Below, one piece after another: positions 30,588 through 42,854 of a stretch of 64,000 nucleotides of DNA (position 1 is the first letter of the stretch; each line of letters starts with the position of its first letter). Below the pieces are notes generated by a model, which saw only the letters and a program-made list of their open reading frames with translations, was not told the DNA's origin and did not search any database. The translations under genes and the position numbers were made by a program. The DNA lies in assembly GCA_964016985.1 (NCBI GenBank), contig OZ024825.1, forward strand, positions 43,229,668 through 43,293,667. Reading direction: 5' to 3'. This DNA comes from Anodontia alba (Eukaryota; Mollusca; Bivalvia; Lucinida; Lucinidae).

Positions 30588-33406
30588 AACAAGAGGGCCA
30601 AGATGACCCTGTATCGCTCAACTGATTACCAGATAAATTGGCTTTCAGTTCAGGAGAAGTGCAAAATAGATTTCCAAGATAGCAGCCATGTCGCCATATT
30701 GGATTTCTGATCAGAACGAATTTAGCTCTTTTTTATCTGCAAGTCTCCCTGGTGCTTCCTACCAAGCCTGGAGTCAGTTGGCTTTTCGGTTCAGGAAAAG
30801 CGGTGGCGGCCATCTTGGATTTCCGATCAGAATGATTCTAGCCATTTTGATCTACTAGTTACCCCGATGCTTCCTATCAAGTTTCAAGACAATCGGCCTT
30901 TTGTTTCGGGAGAAGAAGCGAAAAATAGATTTTCAAGATGATGGCCATCTTGGATTTCCCATCGAAACAATTTTAGGTAATTTTCATCTACAAGTAACCC
31001 CGATGCTTCCCACCAAGATTGATGTCAATCGGTCTTACTGTTCAAGAAAAGAAACTAACAATAGATTTTAAACATGGGGGCCATGGCGGCCATCTTGGAT
31101 TACCCGTCGGAAAAAAATAGCTATTTTTGTCGTACAAGTCTCCCGATGCTTCATATCAAGTTTCAAGTCAATTGGCATTACAGAGCAAAATATAGATTTT
31201 CAAGATATCGGCCATCATGGATTTCCGATTTGAATAACTTTTGATATGAAAGTTATCTCGATGCTTCCAAGTCAATTGGCCTTTCGGTTCAAGAGAAGAA
31301 GCGAAAATTAGATTTTCAAGATGGACGCCACACGCCAATGCGGCCACCTTGGATTTCCGATAGGAACGATTTTAGCTGTATTTGATTTACAAGTCACAAG
31401 AAGTGAAAATAGATTTTCAAGATGGCGGCAATGGCGACTATCTTTGATTTCCAGTCAGAGCAATTTTAACTAAATTTAATCTACAAGTCATCCTGCTGCT
31501 TCCTACCAAAAAAAGGTAAGAGAAAAGTCCAGGGAGTGCCACAATCACAAGCCGCAGCCCTTCCCAGACACCAAGAGGAAGAGGAAACCGACAAATCCAA
31601 ACAAGGACAAATCGAACAAACGTACGAAAAGCACTAAGATTAGCTCTCTCTTCCCCAAGCGAGGTAATCGCAATACTAAAAGGACCGAAAAACACAAGAA
31701 CAAAATGACACATGGTAAGACATACAACAAATCGCCTCGTAGAACAAACCACAAAGCAACTAAGAGTAAGACTAACACCGGGACCACCGCCTTAGAACGG
31801 TCAGTAGAGTTAACCACCGGGGTGCGGGGGGAGGGGGGTTTAAAGCACTTGTACAGCTAGCTAATTTCACCCTGGGTCCCGATGCTATTCTTAATACAGA
31901 AATACATAAAAACTCGTTTCGCATAAAGGCTCCCAACTCAGTCAATGCATCAAAGCGAAAACATAAAAATCAAATTAATCACTATAATAAACAAAGACGA
32001 GTACTCATGGCTAATTCTACAGTATGCCAGAGTAAATCAAAACCAATAGTTGAACTACAGCGGGCCAAGCCAAAGATATATCGTCAAGCCCCAACCCACT
32101 GGTCAAAGTTTTACGAAGAGGCCGTCATTGAGTCAGAGGCCCGAACCACCGTCGTGCAATTAAAGAGTGAAGCATAGCCATCAACAATGATTGGGTTGAC
32201 AACTAGGCATTTCAAGTTTCAAGTCAATTGGCCTTTCAGTTCAGGAGAAGAAACAAAAAATATATTTTCAAGATCTTGGATTCCGAAGATTTTAGCTTTT
32301 TTTTGATTTACAAGTCACTGCAATGCTTCCTACCAAATTTTAAGTCAATTGGCATTTCGTTTTAGAGAAGATTTTCAAGATGGCGGCCATGGCGACCATC
32401 TTTGATTTCCAATCAGAACAACTTTAACTAAATTTAATCTATAAGTCATCCTGCTACTTCCTACCAAGTTTCAAGTCAATTGGCCTTTCAGTTCAGGAGA
32501 AGAAGCAAAAAATATAATTTCAAGATCTTGGATTCGGAAGATTTTAGCTGTTTTTTATTTACAAGTCACTGCAATGCTTCCTACAATGTTTCAAGTCCAT
32601 TGACCTTTTGATTCAGGAGAAGAAGCGAAAAATAGATTTTCAAGATGTCCTCCATGACTGCCATCTTGGATTTTGGAACTATTTTAGCTATTTTTGATCT
32701 TAAAGTCACCCCGATGCTTCCTACCAAGTTTCAAGTCAATTGACATTTCGGTTCAGCGAAACATAGATTTTCAAGATGGCCGCCATGGTAGCCATCTTGG
32801 ATTTCGGATCGAAACGATTTTAGCTATTTTTTATCTACAAGTCACCCCGACGCTCCCTACCAAGTTTCAAGTCACTTGACCTTAATATTCAGGAAAAGAA
32901 GCGAAAAATAGATTTCAAGATAGCCGCCATGGCGGCCATCTTGGAGTTTTGGATTTCCAATCGGTAAAAGTTTAGCTAGTTTTAATCTACATGTCTTCCT
33001 GATGCTTTCTACCGAGTAACAAGTCAGTTGGTCCTTCGGTAGAGGAGAAGAAGCCAAAAATAGATTTTCAAGATGGATGCCACGGCGGCCACGTTGAATT
33101 TTCGATCGGAATGATTTTAGCTATTTTGGTTTACAAGTCAACCCAATGCTTCCTACCAAGTTTTAAGTCAATTAGCCTTTCGGTTCAGGAGAAGATGGCG
33201 GCCATGGCGGCCATCTTGGATTTCCGATCGGAACGATTTTAGCTTCTTTTGAGCTACATGTTACCCCGATGCCTCAATTTGCCCAGCGGTGTTGCAGGAG
33301 TAGGCTTTTAAACCAAATTGTTGACGACGGACGACGGACGACGGACGACGGACATTGACTGATCACAATAGCTCAGCTTGAGCACTTCGTGCTCAGGTGA
33401 GCTAAA
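30588..33406 (+). repeat. Large tandem-repeat element, unit about 155-165 bp, ending in a hairpin
   Basis: After the leader ACAAGAGGGCCAAGATGACC, units with GATTTTCAAGATGGCGGCCA, TTGGATTTCCGATCGGAACG, TTTTAGCTATTTTTGATCTA, CAAGTCACCCCGATGCTTCC and TACCAAGTTTCAAGTCAATT recur about a dozen or more times. The right end has ACGACGGACGACGGACGACG and the hairpin TGAGCACTTCGTGCTCA followed by GGTGAGCTAAAAA. A short left-end CGCTCAACTGA is an imperfect inverse of TCAGGTGAGC at the right. Such an arrangement (internal tandem repeats, subterminal hairpin, CTAA-like end) resembles Helentron-associated elements. It is interrupted by an RT tail at 31507-32207. Confidence 0.8.
31507..32207 (-). mobile_element. 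RT-element 3' tail, subfamily A, inserted in the tandem array
   Basis: Minus orientation, from ATGCCTAGTTGTCAACCCAA (5' truncation in the last RT codons) to the terminal motif at 31507-31550. G-rich tract at 31820-31840. The landmarks AACGGTCAGTAG and TTCACCCTGGGTCCCGATGC are almost identical to the 2.65-3.49 and 36.3 kb copies. The array sequence continues on both sides (CTTCCTACCAA on the left, GTTTCAAGTCAATTGGCC on the right). Confidence 0.9.
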
Positions 33407-33958
33407 AAAGTATTTACTACTCGGATCAGCAATCGTTTATCTTAAAGAGTAATACCTCGCCGCCTTTAAGAAGAGGGGCGTCTACTTCCAGTCAGAATAT
33501 GCGTTGGCCTACCACACCCCGCGTCAGCGCTCCCCCACCTTCAAAGACATTACTATTGACAGTTTAAATTTGGTACCACAGTTACAGTTCTTTAGCATTA
33601 CTTTGTTATTTCTTTGTTTCGACAAAGTGCTGTTTTATGATGCCATTTCGATGCGTATCCAGTGCATAGCCAGGATTTTGTCTCTGTTATCTTGGGGAGT
33701 CTCCATATGACCTAATCTCCTTTGGAGGTGTATCTCATCTTCTCAATGAGCTTGGGTGCAATTAACACTCCGAATTCTGACTACTAAACTCATTGCTTTC
33801 TTATTACATTTCTGAGAGTCAAGATTGTTTGTCTGGGTATCACATTTAACTATACATATATAGAAATGGATTATGGATTATATATAGTGAAGTCAATGAA
33901 AAGATACAAAACATTGTTTAGGTGACGTTTCCTTATACTGCAAAAGGTCATTATTTTA
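33407..33958. other. Stretch without recognised feature
   Basis: Open frame 33504-33710 (plus, 68 aa) has no recognised motif. Confidence 0.4.
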
Positions 33959-34075
33959 TGAGCCGTAACTTGAGAAAATATACCGTCTGATATGGGCGGC
34001 CAACGAACAGTCAAATCAACCTGCGCACCCTGTAGTCTGATCAGAATCTTCGTTGTCCGCATGAAGAATATTAGA
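33959..34075. mobile_element. Family D MITE, fragment (copy 7)
   Basis: TGAGCCGTAACTTGAGAAAA, then TCAACCTGCGCACC and GTCTGATCAGAATCTTCG, then CCGCATGAAGAATATT. The left half only. Confidence 0.5.
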
Positions 34076-34354
34076 CTTATAAGGTCTGATGAACGTACAT
34101 TTATTTCAAAGTCTTTTATCAAATACTTTGTAAAAAAAAAAAGATTATTCATAATGGTATAATTTAGTACATGATATGAATAAATGTACCCTTCCGCTCA
34201 ATCACTATATTTCTCTTCAGCTATCAGATGTTTAAGACAGCAAAAAATGAAATCTGGCATGGCATGGCATGGTTGCATTAGATAGATGTGGCGTGGTAGG
34301 TTAGGCATGCTATGGACAAACCTAACAGCTACAACGGATAGAAGAATAGTCTAG
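34076..34354. other. Stretch without gene
   Basis: Holds CGTACATTTATTTCAAAGTC (34091), which recurs in similar form at 35040 with about 55 bp of context, and a short CATGG repeat at 34257-34272. Confidence 0.4.
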
Positions 34355-34470
34355 AAAAATATTTGCATTCTTGGATATCCGAAATGCGTCCAGTGAAGAC
34401 GGGGCTGATCTGAATTTTCGCTGAGTGCACTATGTCCGAAGGTATGTTTTCTTGCATTGTGGCTGATTTT
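34355..34470. mobile_element. Family D MITE, fragment (copy 8)
   Basis: TTGCATTCTTGGATATCCGA, AATGCGTCCAGTGAAGAC, then TTTTCGCTGAGTGCAC and GTCCGAAGGTATGTTTTCTT. The right half of a D element. Confidence 0.5.
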
Positions 34471-36312
34471 TCTTTACAATGAAATACAAAGCCAGTCAAA
34501 TGCCTGGATACCGTTAACGCGCGTTTCCATCGTGTAAGTCTAGAAATCACATTATCTTTTTTCGTTGCAATAACATGTATACAAACATCGACCAGAATCT
34601 GTTTTTTTCTCTTTCTTAAATAAATGCAAGCAGAACACATACATCATTTTGGGGCGCCTAATATGGGTCTACACTGTATGCAATGGCCAATTGTGAGACC
34701 CAAAACATTTATGAATTAACCGAATTGATTTACATTTTCATATGCGGATTTTATGGGCTAAAATATACTTTGGTAGCATGCAAGCAGCTATTTTACCCAG
34801 ATTTGACATTTCTACTGTCTTATAGAGATTCTGTTTTTGAAATGTCAAACCCAGTTAAATCAGTAACATTAGAACAATGTAATAAAATGTCATCACATGA
34901 TATATAGATTTTGCATGCAGAGTGTGAACTCTCTCCGTGACATAGGCCATAATAAGAGGATTTTTTTTAATAGATGAGATCCAGATGAGATGGCTTATGA
35001 TGTGCTGTTTGACATTCAGTCTTTGAATTTTAGATATAAACGTACATTTATTTCAAATACTATTATCAAATACTTTGTAGAAAAAAAACTGCCGTTTTGG
35101 TTCCGCCCCCGCACCCGCCCCCACCCCTCGTTTGCCTTCCTTTGTACGAGACTCTTTCTTAAACGAGGTCTGCTCTAAAAGGACTACCGCTGTCTGTGGC
35201 TGAACCCATCATGGTCCTTTTTGTTATGTTGACCTTAGTTTGCTGTTGAGCCCTGTTTTCTGTGCTTGTGGATTTTCCTATTTATTTCCTTATTTAATAT
35301 CTGGACAGTACCACTATTATATACAGAGATGAGAACCATACATTCTATACAGAGATTAGGAAGACGCAATGACATCAAGTCAAAATGGCGCTATTGCAGT
35401 AATCTACATGCAAACACGAACTGCAACAGAGGAACTCGATTATGATGAAACAATTTAGATGTTTAAAGCCAATGTTTTAGGGTTTGAAATAATGAATTAA
35501 AACGATCCTTCGTAGTAAACAGAACAGGCAAACGGATTTAGAACGCACGACCACAGAGGAACTGCAAAAGAAACTACCACTTGGAACGGTCATCAGTATA
35601 ACAGTTGGGAGCTTAAACCTGGGAGCCTAAATCTAACTTTATGGGTACTCAACTCTCGATTTTTTATCCTCTTACCGTTACTATTATATATAAATCATTC
35701 AATACGCGTAGGAGTTTCCAAACATCAGCGGATCAACGCGCTCGTGCAGGCGTGCGCGCACACACACACAAAGACAAGCAAAATCATCAACAATAGCAAC
35801 AACATAACTTTTCAAAACTAAGATGATCCATGAAAACTCGACTGCAAACCAACAGGCACCAGTAAAACAACGGTGACTCTGTCATCAGGAGAGTAAGGTC
35901 AGGACAAATATATGAATGAAGTTACCCGGGAAATCATAAAGCACAGCCTTCCCGAGCTACCGAAAGAAAAAAATATTATAAAAGTGACAAGGCTTTAAAC
36001 ACATTTGCAATAACCAACATACACAGAAGAAGAGGCTAAGCTTTCTAGGAAGAATTTTAAGATTCTAAACAATGGTAACGTCTACAGAATGCATCATGAT
36101 TGTGGATCAAACAATTTCGTGTAGCTAAAAGGGGGTTTTCTCTTACCATTTTTTGTCAATTAATTTGTTGGTCCTGGAAAACATTCTATCATGAAATTAG
36201 TATGGCACTATGTTACGATACAGAGCCAATTGACTTTATGGCACATGCTTAGGAGGCGAGGTCCCTTTTTCTGTCAGGAAATTTTCTACATGCAGGTATA
36301 AAGAACAAATTT
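34471..36312. other. Stretch of 1.8 kb without recognised gene
   Basis: Contains a T-family piece at about 34645-34682 (CCTAATATGGGTCTACACTG), a C-rich stretch at 35104-35129, a weak tail-like GGAACGGTCATCAGTATAAC at 35583, and a short CA/GC-rich run at 35745-35770. Open frames at 34329-34640 and 34683-34907 have no recognisable domain. Confidence 0.4.
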
Positions 36313-37864
36313 TACCAACTCAGTCAATGCATCAAAGCGAAAACATAAAAATCAAATTAATCACTATAATAAACAAAGACGAGTACTCATGGCTAATTCT
36401 ACTGTATGCCAGAGTAAATGAAAACCAATAGTTGAATCGAGGCGGGCCAAGCCAAAGACATGTCGTCAAGCCCCAACCCACTGGTTAAAGTTTTACGAAG
36501 AGGCCGTCATTGAGTCTGAGGCCCGAACCGCCGTCGTGCAATTAAAGAGTGAAGCATAGCCATCAACAATGATTGAGTTGACAACTAGGCATGCAGTCTG
36601 CCGCATAATATCCAGGCTATAGCCAATTCTTTTATAACGGTTAATAAGTTTTATGAATTGCTACGAAAAGTTAGATTTACCTACAATTTTTCTAAATCTG
36701 TACACTAAGTCACCGTAAAATTCTGGTTCCGATATACCTTGTTGCAGAAATGTTTTCAGACTGACGCTATATTTTTCCAACAAGGCACTGTGTCTGCGAT
36801 AAAATTTCGAAAACGCCTTACGAAGTTTAAAATAACGATAGCCCTGCCTAAGAAGTTTGGCAGTAAGGGCTTTATTACGGTAGTTAGTCATTAAGATTTG
36901 AAGAAGATCTGGCGAATCTAATAAGTTGAGATATGTATACCCCATATGAGGTACGCCGGGGGACATCGCCATCCCGAAAAGGGAAATTGACTATATCAAA
37001 ATAAAAATCGTCCCGTTTATCATAAATTTTGGTGGAAACTGTACCATTAGATATACATAGATTCAAATCCAAAAAAGGTGCCTCGGTATCGGAAGAGTTT
37101 GCTCTAATTAATTGGAGTTCTGTAGGGTATATCCGACCCACCGTTTGTTCAAAGTAAATATTGTCAATATTCAATAAATCGCCAAGGTATCTTGAAGTTG
37201 AATTGAAAGCCTCAATAATGTCAGCCTGATTTTCACGTGAGAGAGACTTCATGAAATCTCTCTCATAACAAAAAAGAAACAAATCTGCAACAAGAGGAGC
37301 ACAATTAGTTCCCATCGGAATACCAATAGTTTGACTATAAAGTTTAGTTCCAAATCTAATAAAAATACTATCCAAAAGATAAACAAGGGCATCATAGAGG
37401 TTTTGACATGACCATAAATTTGATTATTATATACATCAGAAGTGAAAAAAGCACATTCTTTATTGCAATCCAAATATTGGGTATTCTCCCGAATAATCTT
37501 TCGGTTAATTAAATCAATAAGTTTATATTTTTTAAGATGATGAGGTAACGTAGTATACAATGAAGAAAAATCATATGTAGACAATTTAGTAGCCTGAAAG
37601 TTTTTAGATTTAAATTTATTGAGAACATCATTAGAATTTTTAATTGACCAAAAATAGTTAATTCCGTCCCTTTCGTAAACAATATCACAGTATCTAATCC
37701 AATGTTTTTTTTAACAGCAGTAAGGCATGAAGTTAGCAGTTTGGACAAAACAGTAGTCGTACATGAACTAGAATTAGGAATGAAACGTGCTTTATAAGGT
37801 CGTTTATGAAGTTTCGGTAACCAATATAACGTAGGAAGTCTGTCTTGCTTTTCTTTAATACTCT
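36313..37864 (-). mobile_element. RT retroelement subfamily A, truncated at both ends
   Basis: Minus orientation: the RT reading frame from the LPTLYWLPKLHK-like region (about 37850) through the C-terminus (about 36540), then the proximal 3' tail down to 36313, where it is cut before the terminal part. At the 5' end the match to the 48.8 kb copy stops at AGTATTAAAGAAAAGCAAGA (about 37862). It is the least damaged RT remnant of subfamily A apart from frameshifts. Confidence 0.85.
36661..37862 (-). pseudogene. Reverse transcriptase remnant (Penelope-like type, tentative)
   Basis: Read in four overlapping frames (about 37748-37509, 37584-37249, 37375-36884, 36972-36661). In order it shows the YDFSSLYTTLPHHL motif (an RT region with the first catalytic aspartate), IPMGTNCAPLVADLFLFCYE (the conserved MG block), RYLGDLLNIDN at the catalytic box, where the first Asp of the usual YxDD is Gly, and the C-terminal GVYISQLIRFA and YRYFKLRKAFSKFYRRH stretches. 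RTs copy element RNA into DNA. The frameshifts and the catalytic substitution make it inactive. No endonuclease domain is visible. The subclass is my inference from the overall motif style. Confidence 0.8.
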
Positions 37865-38810
37865 TAAAAGTCTTGTCGTGAGTACCGAGCAGGCTGTGTT
37901 GGTTTTGTGCAGTCTAGTCGGAATTTTTCCACAGTGAGTTGGCAGTGTGCAGTCTGGTCAGGGTCTCTCTGCCATAGGCGCAAGTTGTAGTTGTTTTGTG
38001 AAAATAAGAACATTGCAATCGAATTTGCTGATTTAATGTAGAAATGGCAGTGCATTGCGGGTTCTTAAAGATTGTGTGATTTCAAAGATTGTCGGTATAG
38101 GCAACAGAATGCAGTGTCTTCATAGCATTAGGGTAGCGATATTTGAAACATCATAACACTATTGTTATTCAAACACTGTGAAAATAATTGCAATTATCTT
38201 GTTGAAAAATGAATCTTGCGCGTGATTTTGAGGTCGGACAACGGTATCGACTGTTAGAGGATTGCTCACTGTCGGCAGCTCCGATGTCGGCAACCGACAG
38301 GATGGTCACGGAGGAGTCATGCCGACGTAAACGATGGATTAATCATGACGTCGGTCTGACCGCCGCAGCGTCAATGATATCACTCACTATTTGATGACGT
38401 ACGTCGTCATTGTAGAATAACAGTAAAGAGTCACATAGTAGCAGGCTTCATCTTGTGTTATTATAGAATGTATTGGTAGAATGTGTTTGTTCATTCGTTT
38501 CAGATTTAGGCCTTCTCATCTACATTCATTCTCAGGATGGAATTAAGGTATGAAGATCGCCTGGAAGACAAAGTAATGTACAGTAAGCGGGACTGAATGA
38601 CGTGATCGGCTGGAAGGGACCTACGTCGGATGTAGGTGTACAGCCTTGGACAGACTCACTCTCAACTGAACAAGGCTGCCATCGCGACATAAAAATATTT
38701 CACAGTGAAAGGGGGTGCCATAAAACCCGAGTAAAATAAATATTATATGTAATAATAGTGACATTTATTGCAAAATCAAGAAACTTACTTGTTAAAAATT
38801 ATGTCTTTAA

Positions 38811-38849
<39 letters not shown>

Positions 38850-40716
38850 ATAATAATAAAATAAAAATAAAATACATAAAAATATATCAGTGAAATTGAA
38901 CAGTATATAACAGTACTGAATAGTGAAATAGAACATAGATAATATGTGTATTTTGTTAGTTATTTTTAGAGTTGCGTGAAGGCATTTTCTTCACGTCGGC
39001 CGACATTGTCCACGCACCAGGTTGGAAATTGTACTGGTTGTCAACAAGTTGATTAATCAAGCCAGATTAATCAAATTATAGACCAGTATAGTTTCCGACC
39101 GATTTGTGGTCATTTTCAAGGCCGACGCGAATAGAACAGCAGTTGTATGTTTCTAACGGTGTTAGAGTTTGTCTTAAGTGATACAGTTAGGCATCCACAA
39201 ACCTGGAGCATAATAAATTGGTCAACACACCATTTCAATGCACCAAATTTTGCCATATTTTTTTCAAATGCCCTCTAAACCAATTAGGTATGAAGGTCTA
39301 CATCAGGTCGACAAATTTCCTACGTTCACCTTTCTGTTTTCTGACAGAACTTGAGATACTGGAAAAATGATAGTCATTCTGGAATTAATGATGGCACTTG
39401 TGAAACGCATATGTGAGTAGGAAATAGGAATTTTATAGTATAAAAGAAGAAAATTTAATATCGTACAAAGCGTATTTATTACTTATCTAACATGACAAAA
39501 GTTGAAATGTGGAAGCGTATATTAATTAAAATAAGGCGTCTACGGAGCCGAGATAGAAAAGAGTAATTGTTACCAAATGCCCAGAGAAGCTATTAGTGAG
39601 TTAACTCAGAGCGAAAGGGCCGGGCATACATGTACATGTGACTGTTGCATTTTTATCCAGTAATTTAGGTACGCATCTTTACTTATCGTCTACACTAAAT
39701 CATTAATTATGACAGAATCGTAAGAAACACGTATTGAACATACCCGCGCAAATTCAAATAGTAAAAACGCGCTTGACTCACAACATATAAGACATACATT
39801 TGTACCTGGCCGTTTCCTAATTGTACCGCGCAAAATATAAAGCTAAAGCCTGGGTACGTAAGCAGTGTTTGCCTCACCAACATACGGCGTACATTACACG
39901 GAGTTTTGTTCCCGGATAGCAATACTGCCACCACTGACGTGCAGATAAGAAGCTGCGCCCCGACGCCGCGAGAAAAGTATATGTTTTTTTGTCATTTCCG
40001 GGACAGTACTTACTAATTCTATAACCCTGGCAGGAAAAATCTACATGTTTCTTTTACTTTCCTTCCCTTAAATATTGGAATAAAAATCGTATATACCTCT
40101 CTGTTCCTCGTACGTGCACGAGAAAGCACACGTTAACAGATTCCCTACAAAAGGTTTGACCGAGGGTTTGACACTTTCACTTCATCGGAAAGTCTGTCAC
40201 CTTTTTAATGAAGTGCATCATCCCTTTTTGCTCGCGTCAATATTTTAAAACTGGTGTGATATCCCTGTCAATTTCATGCTCCGGAATATGCAAGATATAT
40301 CTTGTTTACTTATCGAGTTATCGTGCAAAGTAGCAATTAGGCCGTATTTCGGATATATAATGATTTCAGTTTACACGAGACTTAAACATATACGAATAGG
40401 TTCGAGAATAGTTATGAACACTGTGATTATAGTTTTGTATTCAATTTGGCATTCAATAAAAGAAAATGGGCGATAGACAAGGATCAGAAGACAGTTAAGC
40501 ATGTTTGTTTTATTATGTGCATTAGGCAATACATTAGTGCATGTCTAAGGATGTTCGTGTTACCATCTTTCCTCTCCACGCAAAGTTGTCGTCGGTTTTT
40601 ATCTATTACATGAAAACACTGATACCTTACTTACACATCAGTGTTCTTAACTATCGGAAAACATGTAAAAATATAATAAGAGTTGATGCGAAGTCAGATA
40701 CGTTTTATAATCAAAA
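37865..40716. other. Stretch of 2.9 kb without recognised gene
   Basis: Holds a poly-A and TAA-rich run (38812-38870). Near 37900-37990 is a weak D-like piece (CAGTCTGGTCAGGGTCTCTC). The open frames 38209-38394 (plus, 61 aa) and 39707-39934 (minus, 75 aa) have no domain I recognise. 38209-38400 is unusually CpG-rich for this window and could be part of a host exon, but nothing confirms it. Confidence 0.4.
38812..38870. repeat. Poly-A run and TAA repeats
   Basis: About 36 A followed by TAATAATAATAAAATAAAAA. Confidence 0.9.
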
Positions 40717-40877
40717 CAGTCAAACCTGTGTTAGTGGTCACCTCTATTAAGCAGCCAACCTGTATTAAGCAGCCAGAGGAAAGTTGCCCGAAAATTCATA
40801 GACTTATATATTTGAACTGTATTAAGCAGCTACATTTTAAGTGTCCCATAGGTGGCTGCTTAAGACAGGTTTGACTG
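40717..40877. mobile_element. Short pogo/Tigger-like MITE
   Basis: 161 bp with terminal inverted repeats CAGTCAAACCTGTGTTAG and CTTAAGACAGGTTTGACTG; further in, GGTCACC pairs with GGTGGC-type sequence. The internal motif TATTAAGCAGCCA occurs three times. The CAGTCAAACCT terminus is typical of pogo/Tigger-type elements. The right flank has TA; the left flank does not, so the duplication is uncertain. Confidence 0.65.
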
Positions 40878-41585
40878 TATAATGCATGGGCTTTACTTTG
40901 CACATCCTATCTCAATAAGTAAACAAGATATGACTGACGTAGTCTGGAGTTGAAATTGGTAAGAATGACTAATCCTCTTTAGTTTACGTAAAACTGACTC
41001 GAGCTAAAGGGGTGAAATTAATTATTACAAAAGAGGCAAAACTTTCGACAAAATTGATAGTTTCACAACTTTTGTAATAAACCTGTATATTTGCCTAATT
41101 TCGGGACAGTCTTGCCATATTCGAATATGTATTGCGGCTATATGGCTTTCCGCAGGTAAGGATGCGTGCGGAAAGGCGTAGGTGCGGAAAAGGGTATTAT
41201 CGGCCCTAGAAAAAACATCATGAAAATTTAAGCATGAGGATTTCTGTCAATGATCTAATTGTTAATATATTTAAACATCCTAATAGGAACTTTTAATTTT
41301 CATGTTGTGACCACCATTAAGCGTGTAGGTTGTCTTCAAACTTCCTTCGTTTTTTGACATTTTTCGGGCGTAACAGTTCTGTATTTTGTATGTTTGTATT
41401 TCAGTGGCGGACTTGCTGTAACATTCGGATCCAATACACTATATTGGTTCCGCAGTAACATCGATCAGCTCATTGTGATATACTGAACACTGACAAGGCG
41501 TACATAAATTTTTGCATTCAGTTGAACAAACCTCCACTTTCGTGATACGTTCATTGCACCTTCCCCGTCCTCCCCCTTGCCCCAC
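40878..41585. other. Stretch without recognised feature
   Basis: No gene recognised. Confidence 0.4.
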
Positions 41586-41652
41586 CAATAAATAAATAAA
41601 ATAAATAATAATAATAAAAAAAAAAAAAAAAAAAATAAATAAAATAAAAGAA
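41586..41652. repeat. TAAA/TAATAA repeat with poly-A
   Basis: AATAAATAAATAAAATAAAT, then ATAATAATAA and about 20 A. The Phe/Ile-rich minus-strand open frame over it is an artefact. Confidence 0.9.
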
Positions 41653-42462
41653 GTATTACTCAACAAGTGACTGCTGGAGCAGACCTATTTCTCGGGCCAT
41701 GATAACACTGAACAGGAGACCACAATAATTCATAAATAAGTAGGCGATCATCAGACATCCTTCGAGTCCATGTATGTATACAAATAGGTTTCCTAGCCAT
41801 ATTCGCGCTTAGGCTCCATGGTCAGAGACAATAGAATCACTATCCATTTGTTTTCCAAATTTCATGCGTTTAAGTTGAAATGTAAATACTGATGAGACCC
41901 ATAGACTGTAACCATATATATTTTTTCAACAGATATTTTCGATGTACCACTGAATAAAAAGGATAGGAAACGTTTCAAAATTGCTGAAAATGGTGGTTTT
42001 GGCACTATCTGGCCTTCAGCAGACATGCCCGTTCCGATTTCTGTGGCATGTTTAAAATATTTCGTGAGATTTATACAGTTTGACTTAAGCAAACAGATAT
42101 TGTTAGAGTTCAGTAGCATTGAATTTCTATTGATATAAATGACCATAATTATTATTTGCCTTACCTTTTCAGCCTTCTACTCGTTTTTATATTGTTTACT
42201 ACAGATATGATACGTTGCTAGAATAAATAGGTCTCCAGAAGCACATTATTTTTTGCACAGATAGTCTACATAACTTCTATATACCGTGTGTTAATGATTT
42301 TGTGCTTACAGTTTTGTCGGATTTGCGCATTTTTGGTAATTCCATGTAATGTTCAAACCAGCCTCTTAGTCTTATTAATGGTAGACTAGTTAACTATTTA
42401 CCTGGTGTTATGGTAAGATACCGTTAAGTGCTATTCTGGTGAAAGAAATCTAAAACACTTCA
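41653..42462. other. Stretch without recognised feature
   Basis: The minus-strand open frame 41862-42146 (94 aa) has no recognisable motif. Confidence 0.4.
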
Positions 42463-42700
42463 GCCGCAAAATCAGAGAATAAAGCGTTAGATGTGCGACC
42501 AGTGAAGATTCAGATCAGACTGCGCATTCGCGCAGTCTGGTCAAAAGCTTCCCTCGGCGCATTTTGGATAGCCAAGAATGCAAAGTTTCTTCATGCGTAC
42601 AAGAAAGACTCGGACCAGTCTGCGTACATGCGCAGTTTGATTTGAGTCTTCGTTGAGCGCACATGTCAGAAGGTATGTTTTCTCATGTTGCACATTCTAA
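42463..42700. mobile_element. Family D MITE, copy 9 (complete)
   Basis: CAGCCGCAAAATCAGAGAAT at the left, TTCAGATCAGACTGCGCATT, CGCGCAGTCTGGTCA (a 15-16 bp inner palindrome with the previous block), ATTTTGGATAGCCAAGAATG, GCAAAGTTTCTTCATGCG, then CGCAGTTTGATTTGAGTCTT and the inverted terminus GCACATGTCAGAAGGTATGT. It shows the family's organisation without any insertion. Confidence 0.7.
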
Positions 42701-42854
42701 CTTGAGCAGTGCGTCGGAAATATACTTACCATTTTCAACTTTTAATGAGCTTTGGTACAACAGAATTGGATTCCTAACCCTACCGTATATAACGTACATA
42801 TTTGGACACCCACGTCATACCATCCTGGTCCACTTTACTACTGCTGATACGTTT

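Noticed and set aside
33310..33356. A telomeric or centromeric repeat from the GACGGAC run
   Set aside because: The run is short and lies at the edge of a dispersed tandem element; the same short runs occur at the edges of other arrays (7590, 20515, 53820).
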